Positions 14,217-23,700 of a stretch of 44,370 bases of DNA are shown here, piece after piece. This stretch comes from JBIOUF01 sp044866695. Lineage in GTDB: Bacteria; Actinomycetota; Actinomycetes; Propionibacteriales; Nocardioidaceae. Under the pieces are notes generated by a model. The model saw only the letters and a program-made list of their open reading frames with translations. It was not told where the DNA came from and ran no database searches. Within the stretch, counting starts at the first letter, position 1; each line of letters begins with the position of its first letter. The stretch lies in NCBI GenBank assembly GCA_044866695.1, contig JBIOUF010000310.1, positions 1 to 44,370 of the forward strand. The letters run 5' to 3'. Made by a program: the position numbers and the translations under genes.

Positions 14217-15379
14217 ACCGCCCCGTCGCAGGCCGGGCCCGCCGACTCGCGATCAACCGGCTCAAGGACCGCAGGCCGCTGGACGCCGCCACCATCGACC
14301 GGTTCCTCGCCCGGCACGAGGTGCCGATCATCGAAGGCCGGCGCTGCACGTTCCTGTTCCGCGGCGAGGCCGACCAGGTCTGGCTCGCCCAGCGGGTCGT
14401 CGGCCTGCCCGGGCTGATCCCGCTGCGCCGGCTCCGTGGCACCGACCTGTGGTACCTCGTGCTCGAGCTCCCCGAGGGTTCGCGGGTCAACTACCAGCTC
14501 GAGGTCCGGCGGGACGGCCACGTCGAGCAGATGAACGACCCGCTCAACGAGAAGCTCTCCTACAGCCCCGTCGGGACGTCGTCGGTCTGCTTCGGGTACG
14601 GCTACGAGTCGCCGGAGTGGACCATTCCGGACCCCGAGGCCCGGCCCGGCGAGCTGGTGCCGCTGGTCGTGCAGAGCAGGGCGCTGGGGCGGGACTGTCC
14701 CGTCACGCTGTACCTGCCCGCCCGGTTCCGCCGGACCGCGTCGTACCCGCTGCTGGTCGTCCACGACGGCCCGGACTTCCTGCAGTACGCCGCCGCGAAG
14801 ACCGTGCTGGACAACCTGATCCACCGCCTGGACGTGGCGGAGACCGTCGTGGCCTTCCTGCATCCGCAGGAGCGGCTGACCGAGTACGCGAACTCCACGG
14901 CCCACTCCCGGTTCGTCACCGCCGAGCTGCTGCCCCGGCTGGAGACCGAGCTCCCGCTCGCGGCGAAGCCCTCGGCGCGCTGCCTGCTGGGGTCCAGCTT
15001 CGGGGCGGTGGCCTCGCTGGCCGCGGCGGTCAGGTCACCGCAGACGTACGGGTCGCTGGTCCTCATGTCGGGGTCGTTCGTGTTCACCGACATCGGCACC
15101 GACCACGGCGGGGGCGAGGTGTTCGACCCGGTGGTGAAGTTCGTCAACCGGTACCGCGCCCGCCCGACGCGCGTCGCCGACCGGCTCTTCGTCAGCTGCG
15201 GCGTCTACGAGCCGCTGATCGTCTCCAACCGCTCGATGGTCCCGACGTTCGAGTCCACCGGCATGACCGTGCGGTACGTCGAGGCCCGCGACGGGCACAA
15301 CTGGGAGAACTGGCGCGACCTCCTCCGCGACGCGCTCTCCTGGGTCTACCCCGGCCCCCAGAAGCTCTACTACGAGTAA
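14213..15379 (+). CDS. Enterochelin-esterase-like alpha/beta-hydrolase with N-terminal Ig-like domain
   Basis: A 388-aa two-domain esterase. Residues ~40-105 look like the early-set/CBM48-type beta domain seen at the N-terminus of Fes-like esterases (FLFRGEADQVWLA to YQLEVRRDGH). Residues ~145-388 are the PF00756-type hydrolase with nucleophile Ser262 in GSSFG and His362 in RDGHNWENW, the usual His-x-W ending. There is no signal peptide. Fes-type enzymes hydrolyse siderophore esters; no siderophore synthase is in the window, so I would not call the product a siderophore from this alone. It ends the coupled unit ATP-grasp/S51-like/esterase (ATGA overlap at 14213) and is followed by a 32-bp-period repeat array. 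Confidence 0.82.
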   Translation: MNRPVAGRARRLAINRLKDRRPLDAATIDRFLARHEVPIIEGRRCTFLFRGEADQVWLAQRVVGLPGLIPLRRLRGTDLWYLVLELPEGSRVNYQLEVRRDGHVEQMNDPLNEKLSYSPVGTSSVCFGYGYESPEWTIPDPEARPGELVPLVVQSRALGRDCPVTLYLPARFRRTASYPLLVVHDGPDFLQYAAAKTVLDNLIHRLDVAETVVAFLHPQERLTEYANSTAHSRFVTAELLPRLETELPLAAKPSARCLLGSSFGAVASLAAAVRSPQTYGSLVLMSGSFVFTDIGTDHGGGEVFDPVVKFVNRYRARPTRVADRLFVSCGVYEPLIVSNRSMVPTFESTGMTVRYVEARDGHNWENWRDLLRDALSWVYPGPQKLYYE

Positions 15380-15383
15380 CCCC

Positions 15384-15636
15384 AAACCCCGCCGACCCGG
15401 CGCAACCTCCCACCCAAACCCCACCCACCCGGCGCAACCTCCCACCCAAACCCCACCGACCCGGCGCAACCTCCCACCCAAACCCCGCCGACCCGGCGCA
15501 ACCTCCCACCCAAACCCCGCCGACCCGGCGCAACGTCCCGCCCCCGCCCGCCGAAGACCCGCCGACTCGACCCCCCACCTCGCCGAAGACCCGCCGACTC
15601 GACCGCCTACCGCGCGGAGGATGCGCCGGCTCGGCG
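15384..15636. repeat. Minisatellite with 32-bp period (array 1)
   Basis: Five nearly identical 32-bp units start at 15384, 15416, 15448, 15480 and 15512; each begins AAACCCC and carries a core GACCCGGCGCAAC. A second unit type with core GAAGACCCGCCGACTCGACC follows at 15549 and 15581, again 32 bp apart, and a degraded third at 15613. There are no unique spacers. GATGCGCCGGCTCGGCG near the end (15620-15636) is identical to part of array 2 at 41853-41869. The array fills most of the gap between the esterase and xylA. From 15640 to the xylA start I see no further gene and no clear promoter. Confidence 0.9.
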
Positions 15637-15747
15637 TTCCGGGCCGCTGTGGGCCACACTTCTTGGGTGTCGGCGACGCCGAGCCGACGCGTCGGGCGCC
15701 TCCCCTGGCGCGCCGGCCGGTCCGCCGCCAGCCGAAAGGACACACCC

Positions 15748-16941
15748 ATGACCCGGCAGCCCACCCGCGACGACAAGTTCTCCTTCGGGCTGTGGACGGT
15801 CGGCTGGCAGGCCCGCGACCCGTTCGGCGACGCCACCCGCGCGCCGCTCGACCCGGTGGAGGCGGTGCACCGGCTGGCCGAGCTCGGCGCCTACGGGGTC
15901 ACCTTCCACGACGACGACCTGATCCCCTTCGGAAGCGACCCGACCGCACGTGAGGCCCACCTCAAGCGGTTCCGGAGCGCCTTGGAGGAGACCGGGCTGG
16001 TGGTCCCCATGGCCACGACGAACACCTTCACGCACCCGGTGTTCAAGGAGGGCGCGCTGACCAACAACGACCGGGACATCCGTCGCTACGCCCTCCGGAA
16101 GGTGATGCGCAACCTCGACCTCGCTGCGGAGCTCGGCGCGCGGACCTACGTGTTCTGGGGCGGGCGCGAGGGCGCCGAGGTCGACTCCGGCAAGGACCTC
16201 CGCGCCGCGCTGGACCGCTACCGCGAGGGCCTCGACACACTCGCTCAGTACGTCGTCGACCGCGGCCACGGCCTGCGGTTCGCTCTCGAGCCGAAGCCCA
16301 ACGAGCCCCGCGGTGACATCTTCCTGCCCACGGTCGGCCACGCGCTGGCGTTCATCTCGACGCTGCAGCATGCCGACATGGTCGGCGTGAACCCGGAGGT
16401 CGGCCACGAGCAGATGGCCGGGCTCAACTTCACCCACGGCATCGCCCAGGCGCTGTGGCAGGGGAAGCTGTTCCACATCGACCTCAACGGCCAGAACGGC
16501 CCGAAGTTCGACCAGGACCTCGTCTTCGGCCATGGCAACCTGCTCAGCGCCTTCTCGCTGGTCGACCTGCTGGAGAACGGTGGACCGGGCGGCGGACCGG
16601 CGTACGACGGTCCCCGTCACTTCGACTACAAGCCGTTGCGCACCGAGGACCCGGAGGGCGTCTGGACGTCGGCAGCGGCCAACATGCGCACCTACCTGAT
16701 CCTAAAGGAGCGGGCCACGGCTTTCCGTGCGGACCCGGAGGTGGCGCAGGCGCTGCAGGACGCCCGGTACGCCGAGCTGGCCCGGCCGACCCTGGGCGAG
16801 GGCGAGTCCTACGAGGACCTGCTCGCGGACCGGTCGGCGTTCGAGGAGTTCGACGCCGACGCCGCCGGGGCTCGCGGCTACGGACAGGTCCGGCTGGCCC
16901 AGCTGGCCGTCGACCACCTGACCGGCGCGCGCGGCGCATGA
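15748..16941 (+). CDS. xylA: Xylose isomerase
   Basis: A 397-aa xylose (glucose) isomerase that converts D-xylose to D-xylulose with two divalent metals. Catalytic residues fall at the same numbers as in the well-studied Streptomyces enzymes: His54 and Asp57 (FHDDDL), Glu181 and Lys183 (LEPKPNEPRGD), Glu217 and His220 (NPEVGHEQ), Asp245, Asp255 and Asp257 (HIDLNGQNGPKFDQD). The length is normal for the actinobacterial class I type. GAAAGGA 8 nt before ATG 15748 is a good ribosome-binding site. The stop overlaps the xylB start by 4 bp, so the two form one operon. A sugar ABC permease and ATPase of the xylose/ribose type lie 25 kb away at the right end of the window and may supply the substrate. 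Confidence 0.97.
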   Translation: MTRQPTRDDKFSFGLWTVGWQARDPFGDATRAPLDPVEAVHRLAELGAYGVTFHDDDLIPFGSDPTAREAHLKRFRSALEETGLVVPMATTNTFTHPVFKEGALTNNDRDIRRYALRKVMRNLDLAAELGARTYVFWGGREGAEVDSGKDLRAALDRYREGLDTLAQYVVDRGHGLRFALEPKPNEPRGDIFLPTVGHALAFISTLQHADMVGVNPEVGHEQMAGLNFTHGIAQALWQGKLFHIDLNGQNGPKFDQDLVFGHGNLLSAFSLVDLLENGGPGGGPAYDGPRHFDYKPLRTEDPEGVWTSAAANMRTYLILKERATAFRADPEVAQALQDARYAELARPTLGEGESYEDLLADRSAFEEFDADAAGARGYGQVRLAQLAVDHLTGARGA

Positions 16942-18398
16942 CGCTCGTCGCGGGAGTCGACTCCTCGACCCAGTCCTGCAAGGTCGTCGTCCGCGACGCC
17001 GAGAGCGGCGCCCTGGTGCGCGAGGGCAGGGCGCCGCACCCGCCGGGCACCGAGGTGGCCCCCGAGGCCTGGTGGACCGCGCTGCAACGAGCGGTCACCG
17101 AGGCCGGGGGGCTGGACGACGTCGCCGCCCTCGCGGTCGGCGGGCAGCAGCACGGCATGGTCTGCCTGGACTCCGACGGGGCCGTGGTGCGCCCGGCGCT
17201 GCTGTGGAACGACACCCGGTCGGCCCAGGCGGCGGAGGACCTCGTCCTCGAGCTCGGGTCGGGGGACCGGGACGCCGGCCGCCGCGCCTGGGCGGAGGCG
17301 GTCGGACTGGTGCCGGTGGCCTCGTTCACCGTCACGAAGCTGCGCTGGCTGGCCGAGCACGAGCCGGACGGCGCCGGGCGGACGGCCGCGGTGTGCCTGC
17401 CGCACGACTGGCTGACCTGGCGGCTCGCCGGCGCGCGCGGCGTCGAAGCCGTGGTGACCGACCGTGGGGATGCCAGCGGCACCGGCTACTGGTCCCCGCA
17501 GGAGAACGCCTACCGCGAGGACCTGGTGCGCCTCGCCATGGGCCGCGCGCCCTCGCTCCCCCGCGTGCTGGCGCCCGCCGAGCCGGCCGGTGCCCTCAAG
17601 GGCCACGACGCGGTCCTGGGCCCCGGCACCGGGGACAACGCCGCCGCGGCGCTCGGGCTGGCGGCACGGCCCGGTGACGTGGTCGTCTCGGTGGGCACCT
17701 CGGGCGTGGTCGGGACGGTCTCCACCACACCGGCCGCCGACCCGACCGGGACGGTGGCCGGGTTCGCCGACGCCACGGGGGTGTTCCTGCCGCTGGTCGT
17801 CACCCTCAACGCCGCCCGCGTCCTGGACGCCGTCGGCGGCCTGCTCGGCGTGGACCACGCCGGGCTGTCCCGGCTCGCGCTCGCGGCTCCCGCCGGTGCG
17901 GGCGGGCTGGTCCTGGTCCCCTACCTCGACGGGGAGCGCACCCCGAACCGGCCCGACGCCACCGGCGCCGTGCACGGTCTGACGCTGACCACCGCCGAGC
18001 CGGCCTTCCTCGCCCGCGCCGCCGTCGAGGGCCTGCTGTGCGGGCTCGCCGACGGCCTGGACGCGATCCGGGCGACCGGGGCCGAGACCAGCCGCGTGCT
18101 GCTGGTCGGTGGCGGAGCGCGCTCCGAGGCGGTCCGGCGGCTGGCTCCGGCGATCCTGGGGGTGCCGGTCGTCGTACCGTCCCCGGGCGAGTACGTCGCC
18201 GACGGGGCCGCCCGGCAGGCCGCCTGGGTCCTGAGCGGGTCGCAGGCGCCACCCCGCTGGGCCGAGACCGGCGCCGAGCTGCACCACGCCGACCCCACGC
18301 CCGAGGTCCGCGCCCGGTACGCCGAGGTCCGCGACCTGACCGCGACGCGGCTGTCGGGGTCCGGCGGTCCAGCCAGGCCGGCACGCAGCGGCCGATGA
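16938..18398 (+). CDS. xylB: Xylulokinase
   Basis: A 486-aa FGGY-family kinase that phosphorylates D-xylulose to xylulose 5-phosphate, feeding the pentose phosphate pathway. The N-terminal ATPase-fold loop is AGVDSSTQSCKVV, the sugar-site loop AVGGQQHGMV and the second-lobe phosphate loops VGTSGVVG and LLVGGGARSE; Asp in GPGTGDNAAAA fits the catalytic base position. Length is normal for the family. ATG 16938 overlaps the xylA stop (ATGA), so it is translationally coupled. Two weak hairpins follow the stop. Assignment as xylulokinase rather than another FGGY kinase rests on the fusion-tight link to xylA. Confidence 0.94.
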   Translation: MTLVAGVDSSTQSCKVVVRDAESGALVREGRAPHPPGTEVAPEAWWTALQRAVTEAGGLDDVAALAVGGQQHGMVCLDSDGAVVRPALLWNDTRSAQAAEDLVLELGSGDRDAGRRAWAEAVGLVPVASFTVTKLRWLAEHEPDGAGRTAAVCLPHDWLTWRLAGARGVEAVVTDRGDASGTGYWSPQENAYREDLVRLAMGRAPSLPRVLAPAEPAGALKGHDAVLGPGTGDNAAAALGLAARPGDVVVSVGTSGVVGTVSTTPAADPTGTVAGFADATGVFLPLVVTLNAARVLDAVGGLLGVDHAGLSRLALAAPAGAGGLVLVPYLDGERTPNRPDATGAVHGLTLTTAEPAFLARAAVEGLLCGLADGLDAIRATGAETSRVLLVGGGARSEAVRRLAPAILGVPVVVPSPGEYVADGAARQAAWVLSGSQAPPRWAETGAELHHADPTPEVRARYAEVRDLTATRLSGSGGPARPARSGR

Positions 18399-18408
18399 GT
18401 TCCGAGGC

Positions 18409-18444
18409 GCGGCCCGGTCAGAGGCCGCACTGGGGGAAAACCCC
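18409..18444 (+). terminator. Tandem weak hairpins after xylB
   Basis: GCGGCC/GGCCGC (18409-18414 and 18423-18428, 8-nt loop) is followed at once by GGGGGAAAACCCC (18432-18444). No T-tract is present, so intrinsic termination is uncertain. Confidence 0.35.
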
Positions 18445-18481
18445 GATGCCGGATGTCCCTGCCTCGTGATGGAGTTGTGCC

Positions 18482-20623
18482 ATGCATCGTCAGATCGCCG
18501 GGAAGCTCACCGGCCCCGTGACCAAGTGGCTCGTCCTCGCGGCGTGGATCGTCCTGCTCGCCGTCGGCGGCGCGCTCAACGCCAAGCTGACCAGCGTGCA
18601 GAACAACGAGGCCGCGTCCTGGCTGCCCGAGTCCGCGGAGTCGACCAAGGTCGTCGAGGAGCTCACCGGAACCATCGACCCCAACGACATCCCGACGCTG
18701 ATCGTCTACTACCGCGACGGAGGCCTCACCGAGGACGACCGCGCCGCGATCGAGGCGCAGCGCGAGGAGCTGGCCCAGATCGACGGCGTCACCGACCAGG
18801 GCGTGCTGACCCCGGCGGTCGCCGCACAGATCCCCGACCTGCCGGTCAAGGCGGTCTCCGACGACGGCGAGGTCGCGGTCACGTCCCTGACCTTCAACTT
18901 CGGCAAGAACGGCTGGAACGACATCCCGGCCGCGGCCGACGAGATCCGGGAGATCACCCAGACCCCCGGCGTCACCGTCCACCTGGCGGGCTACGGCGGC
19001 CAGGCGGCCGACGCGGCGGATGCGTTCGAGGGCATCGACTCCAACCTGATCCTCATCACGCTCGTGGTGGTCATCGTCATCCTGCTGTTCACCTACCGCA
19101 GCCCCACGCTGTGGATGCTGCCGATCTTCAGCGCCGTGGTGGCGTTCACGGTGTCGGGCGGCGTGGTCTACCTGCTGGCGAAGTACGCCGACCTGACCGT
19201 GAACGGGCAGAGCCAGGCGATCCTCGGCATCCTGGTGATCGGGGCCGGCACCGACTACGCCCTGCTCCTCGTGGCCAGGTACCGCGAAGAGCTGCGCCGC
19301 CACGAGGACAGGCACGAGGCGATGGCCTTCGCCCTGCACCGCGCCGCGCCCGCCATCCTGGCCAGCGCCGCGACCGTCGTGGTCGGCATGCTGTGCCTGG
19401 TCTTCGCCGACCTGAACTCCACCGCAGGCCTCGGACCGGTCCTCGCCGTCGGCGTCTCGGTCACCTACCTGGTGATGGTCACCCTGCTGCCCGCGCTGCT
19501 GGTGATCTTCGGCCGCTGGATGTTCTGGCCCAAGCGTCCTCGCTTCCGGTCCGAGGAGCCGAACACCAGGGGCTTCTGGGCGAAGGTCGGGCGGCGGATC
19601 GCGCCCCGGCCGCGGCTGGTCTGGATGGTGACCGCGCTCGTCCTGGGCATCGCCTGCCTCGGCCTGTTCCGGCTGGACGCCTCTGGGCTGTCCACCGAGG
19701 ACAGCTACACCAAGGAGTTCGACTCGATCAAGGGCCAGAAGGTGCTCGTGGCCCACGGTCTCCAGGACGACTCCAACACCGCGCAGGTCGTCGCCGACAC
19801 CGACCGGATCGACGAGGTCGTCGCCGCGGTGGAGGGCGTCGACGGCCTCGGCGAGCCCCGCCCGCCGCAGCCGATCAGTGAGGGGCGCTCGTACTTCGAG
19901 GCGACCATCGGCGAGGACATCTCCTCGACCGCCGCCTTCGACATCGTCGAGGCCACCCGAGAGGCGGCGCACGGGGTGGACGGCGCGGACGCGCTCGTGG
20001 GGGGCGGCTCGGCGTTCTACCTCGACACCAAGCTCGCGTCCACGCGTGACAACCGGGTGATCATCCCGATCGTGCTGGTGGTCGTGTTCTCGATCCTGGT
20101 GATGCTGCTGCGCGCCCTGGTGTCGCCGCTGCTGCTGATCGCGACGGTGATCTTGTCCTTCGGCGCGTCCCTCGGCATCTCGGCGCTGATCTTCGAGTAC
20201 GTCTTCGGCTTCGCCGGGTCCGACCCCGGCTTCCCGTTGTTCGCGTTCGTGTTCCTGGTCGCGCTCGGGATCGACTACAACATCTTCTTGATGACCAGGG
20301 TGCGTGAGGAGACCCACCACCGCGGCACCCGCGCCGGGTCGCTGGTGGCGCTGGCCACCACCGGCGGGGTGATCACGTCGGCGGGCCTGGTCCTGGCGGC
20401 GACGTTCCTGGTGCTCGGCACGATCCCCTTCGTGTTCCTGGCCGAGCTCGGGTTCACCGTCGCCCTGGGCGTGCTGATCGACACCATGATCGTCCGCTCA
20501 GTGCTGGTGACCGCGCTCAACCTCGACCTCGGCGGCAGGATCTGGTGGCCGAGCCGCCTCGACCGCGGCGAGAACGTCGTCGTCCCCAGCGAGGAGGCCG
20601 ACGACCGCGCCGTGCCGGTCTGA
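18482..20623 (+). CDS. MmpL/RND-superfamily transporter
   Basis: A 713-aa MMPL-family membrane protein with about 12 predicted helices in two halves, each starting with one helix and an extracytoplasmic domain (residues ~40-180 and ~400-520). The proton-relay Asp-Tyr pairs of the MmpL group are visible: GTDYALLL (Asp258-Tyr259) and GIDYNIFL (Asp598-Tyr599), each followed by a conserved R(Y/V)REE segment. Such proteins export lipids or hydrophobic molecules with proton-motive force. GGAG lies 7 nt before ATG 18482. Short C-terminal tail; no Wag31-type extension. It stands alone between xylB and the cyclase-like gene, so its substrate cannot be inferred from context. Confidence 0.92.
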   Translation: MHRQIAGKLTGPVTKWLVLAAWIVLLAVGGALNAKLTSVQNNEAASWLPESAESTKVVEELTGTIDPNDIPTLIVYYRDGGLTEDDRAAIEAQREELAQIDGVTDQGVLTPAVAAQIPDLPVKAVSDDGEVAVTSLTFNFGKNGWNDIPAAADEIREITQTPGVTVHLAGYGGQAADAADAFEGIDSNLILITLVVVIVILLFTYRSPTLWMLPIFSAVVAFTVSGGVVYLLAKYADLTVNGQSQAILGILVIGAGTDYALLLVARYREELRRHEDRHEAMAFALHRAAPAILASAATVVVGMLCLVFADLNSTAGLGPVLAVGVSVTYLVMVTLLPALLVIFGRWMFWPKRPRFRSEEPNTRGFWAKVGRRIAPRPRLVWMVTALVLGIACLGLFRLDASGLSTEDSYTKEFDSIKGQKVLVAHGLQDDSNTAQVVADTDRIDEVVAAVEGVDGLGEPRPPQPISEGRSYFEATIGEDISSTAAFDIVEATREAAHGVDGADALVGGGSAFYLDTKLASTRDNRVIIPIVLVVVFSILVMLLRALVSPLLLIATVILSFGASLGISALIFEYVFGFAGSDPGFPLFAFVFLVALGIDYNIFLMTRVREETHHRGTRAGSLVALATTGGVITSAGLVLAATFLVLGTIPFVFLAELGFTVALGVLIDTMIVRSVLVTALNLDLGGRIWWPSRLDRGENVVVPSEEADDRAVPV

Positions 20624-20647
20624 GCGAGGCCGTCCCCGTGGTCCGCC

Positions 20648-20684
20648 GCCGAACGGCCTGACCCGGACCGACCGGCCGTTCGGC
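20648..20684 (+). terminator. Strong hairpin after the MMPL gene
   Basis: Perfect 11-bp arms, GCCGAACGGCC (20648-20658) and GGCCGTTCGGC (20674-20684), around a 15-nt loop. It begins 24 nt after the stop. No T-tract follows; the right arm runs into a decamer repeat. Confidence 0.5.
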
Positions 20685-20720
20685 CGCCTTGGGCCGCCTT
20701 GGGCCGCCTTGGGCCGCCTT
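20681..20720. repeat. Four tandem 10-bp units upstream of the cyclase-like gene
   Basis: CGGCCGCCTT once and GGGCCGCCTT three times in direct succession, ending 57 nt before the ATG at 20778. It overlaps the end of the preceding hairpin. It may be a slippage-prone promoter or leader element, but no factor can be named. Confidence 0.85.
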
Positions 20721-20777
20721 GGGGCAGAATGTGGCGGCGCGCTCGTCATCGTCGCGCGCTCGTCGGGAGGTTGGTCG

Positions 20778-23700
20778 ATGACCGGTCGGCTGGCTGCGTT
20801 CGCACCCCGACGCGTCCTCGAGCACGACCTCCTCGGCGAGGGCCCGGTCGTGAGCGAGGACGCAACGACCCTGTTCGTCGACCTGGAGGGGTTCACCTCC
20901 CTGACCGACCGGCTCGGGCGGTTCGGCAGCCGCGGCACGGAGCAGCTCAGCCGGGTGCTGCGGGACTTCTTCGGCCAGGTGACCAACGCCGTCACCGAGC
21001 TGGGCGGCGACCTGGTCGCCTACAGCGGTGACGCCCTCACCCTGGTCTACGACGGGGCGACCGGGCCCACTCTCGAGGCCGCCCGGAGGTCCGCCGAGGA
21101 GATCCGGCGGCTGGCCGCGCAGGCGTCCGGTGCCGACACGCTGGCGGGGCCGGTGCGCCTGCGCAGCCGCATCGGCATCGCTCGCGGTGGCGTCACCACG
21201 GCTGTCGCCAGGTCCAGCCGCCGCTGCCTCCCGGTGAACCTCGGCCCCGGCATCGACCTCGCCGTGGCCGCCGAAGCCTCGGCCGAGGCCGACGAGGTCG
21301 TCGTGGACCCGCGTGGCTTCGAGCCGGCGGCTGCCTCCGCGGTCGACGCGCCGGGCGCCGGGACGGCACGCGAGGAGGCGGCGCACTCGCCCGACCGACC
21401 CACGCCGAAGCCGGCCGGCACAGCCGGGTTGGCCGGGCTGATCTCACCGCTCATGCTCGACCGGCTGGCCTCCGGCGGCTCCCTGGAGAGCCATCGCCGG
21501 ATCTCCGCGGCGTTCGCGAGGTTCCCTCCGGTGGCCCCCGCCGGCCTCGGCGCCTTCCTGGCCGAGGTGAGCACGCTGCTCGAGCTGGTCGACGACTGGG
21601 AGGGCGAGCTGGTCCAGGTCTCCGGCGGCGACAAGGGCGTGGTCGCCATGGTCGTGTTCGGCGCTCCGCTGGCCCACGGCGACGACGCGAACCGCGCCGT
21701 CGAGGCGATGCTCGAGACCCGCAGCCGGGTCGCCGACATCGCCGCAGGGGTGGCCACCGGCCCGGTCTTCGCGGCTCTGCTCGGCTCCCGGACGCGCCTG
21801 GTTCCGACGCACTCGGGGCTGGCGGTGTCGACCGCCGCCCGCCTCATGGAGAAGGCGAGCGCCGGACAGCTGCTCGTCGACGGCGAGACCTGGGCCGCGG
21901 CGTCCGGTCGCCTCCGCCGGACCGGCCGGCCCAGCGCCCTGCGCGTCAAGGGCCGACAGGACGAGGTCGAGGTGCACGTCGTCGGCGGGCGGCGCCGGCC
22001 TCGTCCGCTCGCGGTGACCGCCGCACGGCCTCCGCTGGCGGGTCGCGGGCCGGAGGTGACGGCGCTGGAACGGCTGCTCGACGACGCTACGGGCGGCCGG
22101 GGCGGTGTGCTGACCCTGGAGGGCGACCCGGGCATCGGCAAGACCCGGCTCGTCCAGGAGGTGGTGGACCGCGCGAGGACGCGGGGCTTCCTCGTCGCGG
22201 CGTCCGATGTGCTCGACCATCCGCGCGGACGGCCGCAGGAGCTGTGGCGGGACCTGGTCGGAAGCCTGCTCGGCGTGCCGACGCGGGCCGGTGCCGGGCA
22301 GCTGGGCGCTGCGCTCGCTGCCTGCCTCCCCGAGGCGGGGGCGCAGATCGGCCGGCTCGGGGCGCTGCTCGGGGTGCGCGTGGGCGTCCCGGTCCCGGCG
22401 CCCGCACGCGGCTCCGGCGAGGTCCTCGACGTCGAGCTGGCAGAGGGACTGCTGGTCTCGCTGCTCGACACCCTCTCCCGCGACCGGCCCCTGCTGATCG
22501 CGATCGACAACGCCGACCACCTCGACGACTCCTCGGCGCGGACGGTCGCCGTCCTGGCGAGGTCGCTGACCGCTTCCCGGGCCTGCCTGGTCACCACCTC
22601 GGCAACGGGCGGTCCGCCGGCCGGCCGGCCGTCCGCGTCGACGGGACGACTGCCGCTTGCCGAGCTGGACCGGAAGGAGGTGGCGCTGGTCGCGGCGGAC
22701 GCCTGGCGCCAGGCCGGTGGCGGGACCCCTCCGCCATGGCTCGCCGAGGCGGCCCACCTCCGGGCCGGCGGCAACCCCCTGTTCGTGCGCAGCGTCGCCT
22801 GGGAGCTGAGGAGCAGCTGGCGGCCGGGCTCACCGCCACCCGCGCTCGACGACAGTGCCGACCGCCGGCTCGGCGCACTGCTGAGCGAGGGGATCGACCG
22901 GCTGGACGCCGGGTCCCGCCACCTGCTGGACGTGCTCGCGGTGTCGGGACGGCCCTGCGCGCGGACGGTGGTGGCGGCCGTCTGTGGCGACCGGCTCGAC
23001 GCCGAGGCGCTGGCCGGGGCGCTGGCGTCCCTGGCGGCCGGCCATCTGGTCGAGGTGGAGCTCGTCGGCGACGACGAGCGCCTGCGGCTCGTCCACGACC
23101 AGCTCCGGCAGACGGTCTACGGGTCGATGAGCCATGCCGAGCGAGGCCGGCTACACCGGCGGTTCGTGACCTCCCTCGCCGAGCTCGGCGCGGACCCCCT
23201 CGACGTCGCCGGGCATGTCCGGCACCTCGACGACGCCGGGCTGCGCCGCCGTTGGTTCCCGCTCGCCGCCGCGGCCGCGCGACGGTCCTGGAACCTCTCC
23301 GATGCCGCGACGTACCTCGAGCTGGTCGTGCCGCTGCTGGCCGGGCGGGCGCGAGCGGAGGCCGAGGTCGAGCTGCTCGAGGTGCTGCTCGTGGCAGGCC
23401 GCGCCGACGAGGTGCTGAAGGAGGCCGGCGGCGCCGTGGCGCCCGTCCCGGCGGCTGCCGCCCCGGCCCCGGAGCGGCTGCTGGCGGCCCGACGGCTGCA
23501 CGTGGTCGCCGAAGCCGCTGCGTCCTGCGGCGACTACGGCCCCGCCGAGACCGCCGCGGCAGAGGCAATGCGGCTCCTGGACACCCTGGACGAGGCCAGG
23601 TACCAGCGGTCCGCCGAGCTGCTGGTCCTGGCGCGCTCGGAGCGCGGAGCGACCCGGGAGGCCGTGGCGACCGCCCGTGGGCTGGTGGCACGCGCGACGC

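Noticed and set aside
210..15379. Graspetide (microviridin-type RiPP) cluster
   Set aside because: The ATP-grasp proteins are about 410 aa with RPPG motifs, unlike the shorter graspetide ligases, and no short precursor gene with a core repeat was seen.
14213..15379. Siderophore (enterobactin-like) pathway from the Fes-like esterase
   Set aside because: No catecholate or hydroxamate biosynthesis gene, no binding protein or siderophore importer is in the window.
15384..15636. CRISPR array, suggested by regular 32-bp repeats
   Set aside because: The whole 32-bp unit repeats with no unique spacers, and there are no cas genes. The same holds for 41836-42091.
17921..20320. Long minus-strand open frame opposite xylB and the MMPL gene
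   Set aside because: Its composition is Asp/His/Arg-rich repeats typical of antisense frames; the plus-strand proteins are unmistakable.
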